From JAIBDK01 sp965261915 (GTDB lineage: Bacteria > Pseudomonadota > Gammaproteobacteria > Arenicellales > Poriferihabitantaceae): a stretch of DNA of 64,000 nt. The notes under the pieces are model-generated. The model did no database searches and had not been told where the DNA came from. It saw only the letters and a program-made list of their open reading frames with translations. Position 1 is the stretch's first letter; the number at the start of each line of letters is the position of its first letter. The DNA is taken from NCBI GenBank assembly GCA_965261915.1, contig CBDHDW010000013.1, positions 2,728,001 through 2,792,000 of the forward strand, in the 5' to 3' direction. A program made the translations under genes and the position numbers. Below are positions 50,975-59,624 of this stretch, piece after piece.

Positions 50975-53152
50975 CTAGGTGTTGTCGAGGAAACTTCGAA
51001 GATGTTCTGAGCGACTTGGGTGTCTCAGTTTTCTTAACGCCTTTGCTTCGATCTGTCTGATACGTTCTCGGGTCACATCAAACTGTTTGCCGACTTCTTC
51101 TAATGTGTGGTCGGTATTCATACCAATACCAAAACGCATTTGCAGTACTTTAGCTTCGCGCTCGGTTAACGATTCCAAAATATCATCTGTGGCATTTTTA
51201 AGACCAGATGCCGTGGCGATATCGACTGGCGCTTTGATATTCTTGTCTTCGATGAAATCACCAAGATGCGAATCTTCGTCATCACCGATTGGCATTTCCA
51301 TGGAAATCGGTTCTTTTGCAATCTTTAGCACTTTACGAACCTTATCTTCAGACAACTCCATTCTTTCAGCAAGTTCTTCCGGTAAGGCTTCACGGCCTTT
51401 CTCCTGAAGAATCTGACGTGACACGCGATTCAGTTTATTGATCGTTTCAATCATATGAACCGGAATCCGAATAGTCCTCGCCTGATCCGCGATGGAACGC
51501 GTAATCGCCTGACGAATCCACCAGGTTGCGTAGGTTGAAAATTTGTAACCACGACGGTATTCAAACTTATCGACTGCTTTCATCAGCCCGATATTGCCTT
51601 CCTGAATCAGGTCGAGGAATTGCAATCCACGGTTGGTGTATTTTTTCGCGATGGAAATTACCAGTCGAAGATTTGCTTCAACCATTTCCTTTTTCGCACG
51701 ACGCGCTCTTGCTTCACCCATAGACAGTTTTTTACTCAGGTCTTTAAGTTCGGCAAGCTCAAGGCCGGCCTTATCCTGAACTTTCAGCATTTGATCCGTA
51801 CTACCCTGAACGGTGGTGCGATATTTCTCTAACCGGTCGGTATCAACACCGCTATCAGCAATGAGCGCATCGAACCAGTCTAGATTGGTTTCGTTTTTAC
51901 GGAATTTTTCCAGGAACTGTTTGCGAGGGACTTTGCCGTAGGTCACGCAGTATTTTGCAATATTGCGCTCGCAGCTTTTCACTTCGCCCATACATGCTTT
52001 GACCGTACCGGATAGCACTTCAAACCGCACCGGAACAAACTTTATTTGTAAAAGCTCATCTCCCAGCTTTCTGCGATTACGGAAAACCTGTTTGCTGGCG
52101 ATGCCATGGGTCTCCATGGCTTTTTCCTGGGCTTTCCAGATACGCCGCATACGCTTAAAGCGAACAATCGCGTCGTCAAAATCAGGGCCGCTCGGAGACG
52201 CTTCTTCCTCTGCCGCGTTTTGCCCAGGCTCGCCCGGGATGGCAACGGTTTCGTCGTCAAGTGCGTCGATTTCCATAAAGTCGACCACCATATCGGTCAA
52301 CTTCATTTCACGATTCTCGATCAAATCTCCGAAATCGATTAGCTGTCGAATCGCTACGGGAGTCAAAGCAATTGCTGCTGCTGCCTGACGGTTTCCCGCC
52401 TCAATCCTCTTAGCCAGCGCAATCTCATCTTCGCGAGTCAGCAGCTCAACTGTACCCATTTCACGCATATACATACGCACAGGATCCGTTGTTCGCCCAA
52501 ACTCACTTTCTACTGCGGTTTTCAACGCAGCGCTAACTTCTTCCACCACTTCCTGGTCTTCAGAGTTATCGCGTTTCAGCGTCATACTATCGGTATCAGG
52601 CGCCTTATCAACTACTTCGATACCCATATCATTGATCATGTTCACGACCACTTCAATCTGGTCGGTGTCGTGCATATTTTCTGGCAGGTGATCGTTGATC
52701 TCTGCGTAGGTCAAGAAACCCTGGGACTTACCTTTGAGCACCAGTTTCTTAAGATCAGATTGCGGCTTGGCTACCACTTTAATCAATTCATCAACTCCAA
52801 CCGTTACTCCAAGCTCTTCGGTTTTCTTTGTGGTTTTTTTACTGCTGGCCTTTTTTGCTGCTGTTTTCCTGGCGGTGGCTTTTTTTGTTGCCGCCTTTTT
52901 TGCGACTGTTTTCCTGGACGCTGCTTTCTTGCCAGCGGTCTTTTTCGCGACTGTTTTCCTGGCGGTGGCTTTTTTTGTTGCCGCCTTTTTTGCGACTGTT
53001 TTCCTGGACGCTGCTTTCTTGCCAGCGGTCTTTTTCGCGACTGTTTTCCTGGCGGTGGCTTTTTTTGTTGCCGCCTTTTTTGTTGCCGCCTTTTTTGCGG
53101 TGGTCTTTTTGGAAGTCGCTTTAGCTTTAGTTGAGCTGGTTTTCTTAGCCAT
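50975..53152 (-). CDS. rpoD: RNA polymerase primary sigma factor with H1-like N-terminal tail
   Basis: This 725-residue sigma-70 has region 1.1 (about 125-200), the acidic non-conserved insert (DDETVAIPGEPG, EEEASPSGPDFDDA) and region 2 (NLRLVISIAKKYTNRGLQFL; FSTYATWWIRQAITRSIADQ near 555). Regions 3 and 4 end with VTRERIRQIEAKALRKLRHP. Before region 1.1 there is an extra tail of about 115 residues of the AAKKAATKKATARKT type, resembling histone H1 or the tails of some actinobacterial sigma factors. In DNA it consists of perfect 90-bp repeats. E. coli RpoD is 613 residues without such a tail. It lies downstream of dnaG, as in the usual macromolecular-synthesis operon. Confidence 0.96.
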   Translation of the reverse strand: MAKKTSSTKAKATSKKTTAKKAATKKAATKKATARKTVAKKTAGKKAASRKTVAKKAATKKATARKTVAKKTAGKKAASRKTVAKKAATKKATARKTAAKKASSKKTTKKTEELGVTVGVDELIKVVAKPQSDLKKLVLKGKSQGFLTYAEINDHLPENMHDTDQIEVVVNMINDMGIEVVDKAPDTDSMTLKRDNSEDQEVVEEVSAALKTAVESEFGRTTDPVRMYMREMGTVELLTREDEIALAKRIEAGNRQAAAAIALTPVAIRQLIDFGDLIENREMKLTDMVVDFMEIDALDDETVAIPGEPGQNAAEEEASPSGPDFDDAIVRFKRMRRIWKAQEKAMETHGIASKQVFRNRRKLGDELLQIKFVPVRFEVLSGTVKACMGEVKSCERNIAKYCVTYGKVPRKQFLEKFRKNETNLDWFDALIADSGVDTDRLEKYRTTVQGSTDQMLKVQDKAGLELAELKDLSKKLSMGEARARRAKKEMVEANLRLVISIAKKYTNRGLQFLDLIQEGNIGLMKAVDKFEYRRGYKFSTYATWWIRQAITRSIADQARTIRIPVHMIETINKLNRVSRQILQEKGREALPEELAERMELSEDKVRKVLKIAKEPISMEMPIGDDEDSHLGDFIEDKNIKAPVDIATASGLKNATDDILESLTEREAKVLQMRFGIGMNTDHTLEEVGKQFDVTRERIRQIEAKALRKLRHPSRSEHLRSFLDNT
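52861..53082. repeat. Perfect 90-bp tandem repeats within the rpoD 5' end
   Basis: 52861-52950 and 52951-53040 are identical over 90 bp (30 codons). A third partial copy (first 42 bp) follows from 53041. They encode the lysine/alanine/threonine-rich tail of sigma-70. Perfect identity suggests recent unequal recombination or slippage, so copy number may vary between strains. Confidence 0.95.
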
Positions 53153-53283
53153 AATTACCTGTACCTTACAAGAAATGGGTGAGCATCCTGGTCGAAGTTC
53201 ACCTGAAAAAATGCGACCGAAAATTATACACTATAACCTAAGGGTTTATTTAATTCTTTCAATAGGTTAATTCGGGCTTAAAA

Positions 53284-53309
53284 GCGAAAATTCAAGTTTG
53301 AATTTTCGC
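53284..53309. promoter_or_regulatory. Perfect 12-bp inverted repeat between dnaG and rpoD
   Basis: Arms GCGAAAATTCAA and TTGAATTTTCGC are separated by two bases in the 225-bp gap between dnaG and rpoD. On the coding (minus) strand the stem is followed by TTTTAAG. It could therefore be a leaky terminator or RNA-processing hairpin that sets the dnaG/rpoD ratio, or an operator. In E. coli this interval also holds processing and promoter signals. Confidence 0.65.
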
Positions 53310-53377
53310 AAAGTTGGCGCGATTTTTGCTTCAGCGTTCGATTGTCAAGTAAAGCAACACTTAATTTTTGTGTCATT

Positions 53378-55165
53378 TTAATCCACTCGAGCTTTGAGCA
53401 ATTCAACCAATTCCTGTTTTTCACTCGCTTCAAGACCGCTTTCACGCGATTTTTCCAACAGCTGCAGGCGACGCTGCTCCGACCCGCTTTGCAGCAACCA
53501 CTGAATCGTATCCTTAAACTGCTCAGACAGCGCTTCTTCATCGATGTAGTTTGGCCGCATTGCCAGTTTTTCAAGATACCGATGATATTGAGAATCCCGA
53601 AATGCTTCGAGTAAACGAGCAGTATTCAGATCGGCTTGCTGCTGACAAATTTTAATCATTCCCCCCAGAATTTCTGCTCCCTGAATGCACAACGCAAGGA
53701 TCTGATCAAGGTCTTCAACTTTTGCACCGAGAGACGGGTTTTGCAGCAACAGACTGGTGGCAAATGCGAGCGGTGGAATCTGACCAGATTCCTGATGCTG
53801 CGGCCTGCTATTCCGGTTCGGTCGTGACTGCGTTTCAGTCTGAGTTTGATTTTTACCGAGCTGCCTGCCGGTTAACCCGCTCAACGAAGTAAGCCGCGCG
53901 AACATCATATCGCGCAGTGCTCCGCTCGGTAGTTGCGACAACAAGGGTTTAGCCAGACTCACCAATCGTGCCTTGCCGTCCATTCGTGTCATATCGACCT
54001 GATCAATCAGCGAATCAAACAGGAAATCGATAAGCGGTTTCGCATTGTTAGCCCGTTTTTCAAAGCCTTCCTTTCCTTCGGCGCGTACCGTGGTATCCGG
54101 ATCCTCTCCATCAGCAAGAAACAGGAAACCAATTTGTCTGCCGTCCTGTAATTCCGGCAGCGATACCTGCATCGCTTTCCAGGCGGCATCCCTTCCGGCG
54201 CGGTCACCATCGAAGCAAAACACCACCTCTGGCGCCAATCTGAACAATCGTTGTAAATGGGTTCGGGTTGTCGCGGTTCCAAGCGTCGCCACCGCGTTGT
54301 CAACGCCAAACTGTGCCAGACTAACGACATCCATATAACCTTCAACCACAATACTGGTTTTCTCAGCACCGATTTGCCGCCGCGCCCGATGCAGGCCATA
54401 GAGTTCGGCACCTTTATGAAACAGCGGTGTTTCCGGGGAGTTCAAATATTTCGGCTCACCGTCTCCTATTATGCGGCCGCCAAATCCAACAACACGGCCG
54501 CGATGGTCTTCAATGGGAAAAATGACTCTAGCGCGGAAGCGATCATAGAATCGACTTTCGGAATTACCCGCCGCGGCTTTGGCGTTGTCCTTTTTGTTAA
54601 TTAGACCCGTTTTTACCAGCTGCTGCTGGCGCTGCGGTGTTGTGCCAAGCGCTTCTGCCAGATCACTCCACGATTCCGGCGCATAACCGATACCAAAATC
54701 CGCGGCAATCCTGCCATCCAGTCCCCGGCCCTTCAGGTACTGCACGACCTGCTTTGCCTGGGGATGATTACGTAGTTGATCCTGGAACCACTGGTTTGCC
54801 TGTTCAACTGTTTTGAGAAAATCATCAGTGGCTTCACCAGGCCTGGGCGGTGGGGCGTTCGAAGTTTCGAGCGGGACTTGCAAACCGACCCCGTCCGCGA
54901 GCTCTTCGACGGTTTCAACGAAGGACAGATTGCCATAGTCCATCAAAAAACCGATGGCGGTGCCATGCGCACCGCAGCCAAAACAATGATAAAACTGCTT
55001 CGACGGGCTTACCGTAAACGATGGTGTTTTTTCCTCATGAAACGGGCAGCACGCCTGAAACTCCTTGCCTTTGCGTGTTAAGGGTACGCGACGATCCACC
55101 ACGTCAACAATATCAACGCGGGCTATAAGTTCGTCTATAAAGCTGCTGGGTATTTTGCCGACCAT
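53378..55165 (-). CDS. dnaG: DNA primase
   Basis: The start is set at the ATG at 55165 (MVGKIPSSFIDELIARVDIV), which matches DnaG starts; a longer frame to 55204 adds 13 unlikely residues. The 595-residue primase has the CHC2-type zinc finger (CPFHEEKTPSF and HCFGCGAHG, residues about 40-65). The TOPRIM core contains VVEGYMDVVSLAQFG, FDGDRAGRDAAWKA and LADGEDPDTTVR (metal-binding acidic residues). The C-terminal helical DnaB-binding domain follows. It makes RNA primers for replication. No rpsU is found upstream. leuS is divergent across about 136 bp. Confidence 0.96.
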   Translation of the reverse strand: MVGKIPSSFIDELIARVDIVDVVDRRVPLTRKGKEFQACCPFHEEKTPSFTVSPSKQFYHCFGCGAHGTAIGFLMDYGNLSFVETVEELADGVGLQVPLETSNAPPPRPGEATDDFLKTVEQANQWFQDQLRNHPQAKQVVQYLKGRGLDGRIAADFGIGYAPESWSDLAEALGTTPQRQQQLVKTGLINKKDNAKAAAGNSESRFYDRFRARVIFPIEDHRGRVVGFGGRIIGDGEPKYLNSPETPLFHKGAELYGLHRARRQIGAEKTSIVVEGYMDVVSLAQFGVDNAVATLGTATTRTHLQRLFRLAPEVVFCFDGDRAGRDAAWKAMQVSLPELQDGRQIGFLFLADGEDPDTTVRAEGKEGFEKRANNAKPLIDFLFDSLIDQVDMTRMDGKARLVSLAKPLLSQLPSGALRDMMFARLTSLSGLTGRQLGKNQTQTETQSRPNRNSRPQHQESGQIPPLAFATSLLLQNPSLGAKVEDLDQILALCIQGAEILGGMIKICQQQADLNTARLLEAFRDSQYHRYLEKLAMRPNYIDEEALSEQFKDTIQWLLQSGSEQRRLQLLEKSRESGLEASEKQELVELLKARVD

Positions 55166-55301
55166 GGGGGAATTGTACTGCAACAGCCTGTTCGGAGATA
55201 TCATCCTTGAGACCTCTGAAAAGGGTCACGCAATTTCTGCGAATACGTTAAAATCCGGCGCTCGCAAATGACTCGCCAACCATTGAGCAAACGAATTTAC
55301 C

Positions 55302-57773
55302 ATGACCGAAGAATACAACGCCGCAGAAATCGAATCTGCGGTTCAGGCGTACTGGGAAGAAAACCAGAGTTTTGCCGTATATGAAGACCCCGATCGGGAG
55401 AAATACTATTGCCTGTCGATGCTTCCGTATCCTTCTGGTCAGCTGCATATGGGGCATGTGCGTAACTACACCATCGGCGATGTCATCAGTCGATATCAAC
55501 GGATGCTCGGGAAAAATGTTTTACAGCCAATGGGCTGGGACGCATTTGGTCTTCCCGCAGAAAACGCCGCAATTCAAAATAAGCGTCCGCCGGCGGAATG
55601 GACCTACGAGAACATCGAATACATGAAGGGCCAGCTCAAACGACTGGGCTTTGCTTACGACTGGAATCGTGAACTTGCAACGTGTACGCCGGAATACTAT
55701 CGCTGGGAGCAGTGGTTTTTTAATACCTTGCTGGAGAAAGGATTGGCCTACAAAAAAATGGCGGTGGTGAACTGGGATCCGGTGGAGCAAACCGTTTTGG
55801 CAAACGAGCAGGTGGAAAATGGTCGGGGCTGGCGCTCTGGGGCAATCGTCGAAAAACGCGAAATCCCACAATGGTTTATCAAAATCACTGACTACGCCGA
55901 AGAGCTGTTGCATGAAATAGACAATCTCGAAGGCTGGCCGGATGCCGTTAAAACCATGCAGCGTAACTGGATTGGCCGCTCGGAGGGTGTGGAGTTCTCG
56001 TTTGAAGTGCCCGATGAAGCAGCGCTCAGGGTGTATACCACTCGGCCGGATACGATGATGGGGATCAGCTTCATCGCCGTGGCGGCGGAGCATCCACTGG
56101 CGTTAAAAGCGGCTAAAGACAACCCGGAAATTGCCGCGTTCATTGAGGAGTGCAAGCAAACCAATAGCGCCGAAGAAGAACTCGAAACCATGGAAAAGAA
56201 AGGCCTGCCGCTGGCAATTCAGGCTCTGCATCCGGTTAGTGGCGAGCTCGTCGATATCTGGGTCGCTAACTTTGTTTTGATGGGTTACGGCACGGGTGCG
56301 GTCATGGCAGTTCCAGCCCATGATCAGCGTGACTGGGAGTTTGCGAAAAAGCACGGTTTGGAAATACGCCCTGTGATTCAGCGGGCAGACGGTAACGCTC
56401 ACGATTTTGACGTCGAATCTCTGACCACGAAAGAGGGTGTGGTGATGAACTCTGGTCAGTTTGACGGCCTTAACTATAAGGACGCATTTGACGCTGTAGC
56501 GAAATACGTTGAAGAAAACGGCGTTGGAGAGAAAACCGTCAACTACCGAATTCGTGATTGGGGCGTGTCAAGACAGCGCTACTGGGGCTGCCCCATTCCC
56601 GTTGTGTATGGCGAGGATCGGGAACCCGTGGGTGTTGCCGATGCTGATCTTCCGGTGATTTTACCGGAGGATGTTGAGTTTTCAGGGGTTCAGTCACCTA
56701 TTAAAAACGATCCCGGTTTTTACGAAACCACGCTCCCCGGGAGCGATACACCGGCAATCCGGGAAACCGATACATTCGACACCTTCTTTGAATCATCCTG
56801 GTACTTTGCCCGCTATTGTTGCCCGGGTTCAGATGAGGCCATGCTTGACGAACGTGCCAATTACTGGATGCCGGTCGACCAATATGTTGGCGGCATTGAG
56901 CACGCGGTATTGCACTTATTGTATGCACGATTCTTTCAGAAACTGATGCGTGATGCGGGCTTGGTTGAGGCGGGCGAACCATTTACCAATTTATTGTGTC
57001 AGGGCATGGTATTGAAAGACGGTTCCAAGATGTCGAAATCGAAAGGCAATACCGTTGACCCGCAATCGATGATTGATCTTTACGGTGCTGACACCGTTCG
57101 CCTGTTCATGGTATTCGCTTCACCAGCGGAACAGTCGCTTGAATGGAATGACGACGCAGTGGCTGGGTCACATCGATTTTTAAAGCGCTGGTGGGCGCTG
57201 GTTGAACGCCATGACACGATTATTGCCGACGCAAAAGACCTGATTGCGATCGACGGCTGGCAAGCGGATATTGTTGATGATAGCGCCAAAGCTATCCGTA
57301 AAATCAGCCACCAGATTCTGCAGAAAACCAATCGGGATTATGACAATATCCACTACAACACCGTGGTCGCAGGAGCCATGGAATTGCTCAACGCATTGGA
57401 TAAGTTTGATGCACGAGACAATGCCGACTGTGCGGCAACGATGCGCGAAAGTCTGGTTATTCTAAACAAAATACTTAGCCCTATCGTTCCCCATATCAGC
57501 CACGTGATTTGGCAGAAAATGGGTGAGTCCGGAGATATTATTGACGCACCATGGCCTGTGGCAGATGAGAATGCATTGATCTGTGACAGCGTTAAAATGG
57601 TGATTCAGGTTAACGGTAAACTGAGAAGTGAATTTGAGGTCGCTACCAGCGCATCCAGGGACGAAATTGAAGTCATTGCGTTAGCGGACGAAAAGGCGCA
57701 AAAATTTATTGATGGCAAGGAAATTCGCAAGGTCATTGTCGTGTCCGAAAAACTCGTTAATATCGTTGTTTGA
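55302..57773 (+). CDS. leuS: Leucyl-tRNA synthetase
   Basis: This 823-residue class Ia synthetase has the HIGH-type motif PYPSGQLHMGHVRNY near 42-56 and the CP1 editing domain (about 220-420, with TTRPDTMMG). KDGSKMSKSKGNT near 570 is the KMSKS loop, and the anticodon-binding and short C-terminal domains complete it. It charges tRNA-Leu and hydrolyses mischarged products. It is a little shorter than E. coli LeuS (860). Its normal downstream partners lptE and holA are at the other end of the window; an IS1380 copy begins 52 bp after its stop. Confidence 0.97.
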   Translation: MTEEYNAAEIESAVQAYWEENQSFAVYEDPDREKYYCLSMLPYPSGQLHMGHVRNYTIGDVISRYQRMLGKNVLQPMGWDAFGLPAENAAIQNKRPPAEWTYENIEYMKGQLKRLGFAYDWNRELATCTPEYYRWEQWFFNTLLEKGLAYKKMAVVNWDPVEQTVLANEQVENGRGWRSGAIVEKREIPQWFIKITDYAEELLHEIDNLEGWPDAVKTMQRNWIGRSEGVEFSFEVPDEAALRVYTTRPDTMMGISFIAVAAEHPLALKAAKDNPEIAAFIEECKQTNSAEEELETMEKKGLPLAIQALHPVSGELVDIWVANFVLMGYGTGAVMAVPAHDQRDWEFAKKHGLEIRPVIQRADGNAHDFDVESLTTKEGVVMNSGQFDGLNYKDAFDAVAKYVEENGVGEKTVNYRIRDWGVSRQRYWGCPIPVVYGEDREPVGVADADLPVILPEDVEFSGVQSPIKNDPGFYETTLPGSDTPAIRETDTFDTFFESSWYFARYCCPGSDEAMLDERANYWMPVDQYVGGIEHAVLHLLYARFFQKLMRDAGLVEAGEPFTNLLCQGMVLKDGSKMSKSKGNTVDPQSMIDLYGADTVRLFMVFASPAEQSLEWNDDAVAGSHRFLKRWWALVERHDTIIADAKDLIAIDGWQADIVDDSAKAIRKISHQILQKTNRDYDNIHYNTVVAGAMELLNALDKFDARDNADCAATMRESLVILNKILSPIVPHISHVIWQKMGESGDIIDAPWPVADENALICDSVKMVIQVNGKLRSEFEVATSASRDEIEVIALADEKAQKFIDGKEIRKVIVVSEKLVNIVV

Positions 57774-57825
57774 AGCACATCGCATATTGTTAAAACACGT
57801 GCTATTCCTGCAACTTAGCCCAATA

Positions 57826-59475
57826 CCCAAATCCCCAGATAGAGTAGCATCAGCGCTTCAAGGCTCGGTGAATCCCTCTTTCAAGCCTTGTGGCTGGCCA
57901 TTACAGCAAATTATGGTAGCTAGTGCCGAGAGGTTTACTCAAAAACCGCTGTTCGGTGCATTATCAGTGCTAAATCGGCTATTTTTGACGCACCTGTCCT
58001 GCAGAAGCCGTTATTCTTGTTCTATGTCGGGTTAAATGGGCGGCGCTTCAAACTCCTTCAGTGCCAGCAGCACTCGTTCCAGTAGTAGTCGGTGGTTTTC
58101 CCGCATTTTTACCAAGAGTTGACGTCCCGTCCTGACCACTTTTGCCGCGATGGCGTACAGACGCCAGCGCAGAGTTATCGCACGGTGCCGGGACAACTCC
58201 ACCGGCAGCAGAGGACGCATGAGGGCACATAGATTGTAGGAGAGTGCGGAGATTAAAAAGTACAGCACATTGGCAGCAAAATCTGAACACGGCAGGGTGT
58301 CACCGCCAAAATCCCGCTTCAGTTCCTTAATCCGGTTCTCGCTATCCTCGGCACGTTGATTGTACCAGTGAACAATCTCGCTATCGCTAAGGCTATCCCG
58401 ATTAGTGGCAATCGCACGATAAATATAAGCACCTGAGTTTATTTCCTCTGAACTGTTTTCTGAGTTATCTGATGAATCTAAATCCAGACTCGCCTGGCCG
58501 GTAACGGCTGTTCTCTGAATGATAAGGGTGAAGGGTTTTTCATACTCACCGATGCAGAAACTGGTGCGGTAGGTATCCTGACCATTGACCGCTTTGTCTT
58601 TTTTATCCAGCAAAGGCTGCCAGTCCGAAGCGCTTGCCGCTGCTATCTGCGCGCGCAGTGCGGCGCTGGTCTTGGCGCGAATGGCATACTCGATACCCTG
58701 CTTATCACAATACTCAATGACTTTTGTTTGGTAGCCGGCGGCATCAATACGCAACGCCTTCACGGTACAGTCTTCCGGGAGCGACTGCTGGCATTGCTGG
58801 ATAAACGGCTTATTATCTTTCGCTGGCGGCACATTGCCGTGACGGAAATCCACGGCCACGATCTGCCCGGTTTCCGCAATATGCCCGACCATCGGCATAA
58901 AGCCCTTGTTCTTGTTGTAAGTCCACCGTGCACCCGCTTTATGGGCAATAATCTCGGTGGCATCAATGTCCAGTGTGACTTCCTTACAGCGATGCAAGGC
59001 TACCTTCAATAAGGCTTTATTCACCTTTACCCAGGCAGCCTGGATTTGCGGCTGGCTTCCCATTCGCCTGAGCCAATCTCCAATCGTGGTCGCCTGGGGA
59101 AGTTTCTTGAGATCCAGCACGGTGCGCAGTGCTTCATCATCCTGAAGGTTGCGAACCTCATCCAGGTGAAAACTGCCTTCATGCTGCATCAGGATGAGGG
59201 GCTTGATGAACTCCGAGGGCTTATACCCACGATTGCTTTTAGGCTGGGGGAAGTGCTTGTCGATTCGCTCAGACAGGTTCAGGGAGTCCATTAGTTGAGC
59301 AATCGCCAATAAACCGGCACGAGAGGTGAGTAAATCGTTCGTTGTATCGAGTTTGTAGGGTAGAATAGTCATCAGCCTTGAGCTGTGCACCCATTGGGTG
59401 ATGGTGGGTTTAAGAGCAAACCATTATACAGCCAAGGCTTCCTGCGTTTAAGAGATTTCTATCTGGGGATTGGGG
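57826..59475 (-). mobile_element. IS1380-family element, copy C
   Basis: This is 1650 bp with ends identical in type to copies A and B. The left flank is CAATA (57821-57825), the exact complement of the TATTG flank of copy A. The right flank is GTTAC (59476-59480). The two sides of copy C therefore do not match each other, while the leuS side of C matches the lptE side of A. Confidence 0.94.
58032..59390 (-). CDS. IS1380-family transposase (copy C)
   Basis: A complete 452-residue DDE transposase that differs from copies A and B at a few residues, for example ATEIIAHK for ATEIVAHK and LLDKKDKAV for LLDKKGKAV. All catalytic segments are intact. Confidence 0.92.
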   Translation of the reverse strand: MHSSRLMTILPYKLDTTNDLLTSRAGLLAIAQLMDSLNLSERIDKHFPQPKSNRGYKPSEFIKPLILMQHEGSFHLDEVRNLQDDEALRTVLDLKKLPQATTIGDWLRRMGSQPQIQAAWVKVNKALLKVALHRCKEVTLDIDATEIIAHKAGARWTYNKNKGFMPMVGHIAETGQIVAVDFRHGNVPPAKDNKPFIQQCQQSLPEDCTVKALRIDAAGYQTKVIEYCDKQGIEYAIRAKTSAALRAQIAAASASDWQPLLDKKDKAVNGQDTYRTSFCIGEYEKPFTLIIQRTAVTGQASLDLDSSDNSENSSEEINSGAYIYRAIATNRDSLSDSEIVHWYNQRAEDSENRIKELKRDFGGDTLPCSDFAANVLYFLISALSYNLCALMRPLLPVELSRHRAITLRWRLYAIAAKVVRTGRQLLVKMRENHRLLLERVLLALKEFEAPPI

Positions 59476-59624
59476 GTTACGATAAAACAAAACTTATTCC
59501 TATACGCCGCATTCTTGACCTTCAGCGTATAGCACTTGAGCGGGAAAAAGATCTTAATCAATTTTCATGGCTTGATAGTGGCTTTCATGAAGCGTTATGT
59601 GCCGCTACAGGTAACATAACACTT

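Noticed and set aside
52861..53082. Regularly repeated DNA as a possible CRISPR array
   Set aside because: The repeats are tandem without spacers, lie within a coding frame and code for a peptide repeat. No CRISPR array is visible anywhere in the window.
52670..53270. Long frames on the plus strand opposite the rpoD start, rich in phenylalanine, leucine and cysteine
   Set aside because: They are the antisense reading of the lysine/alanine-rich repeat tract of rpoD, with low complexity and no ribosome-binding site.
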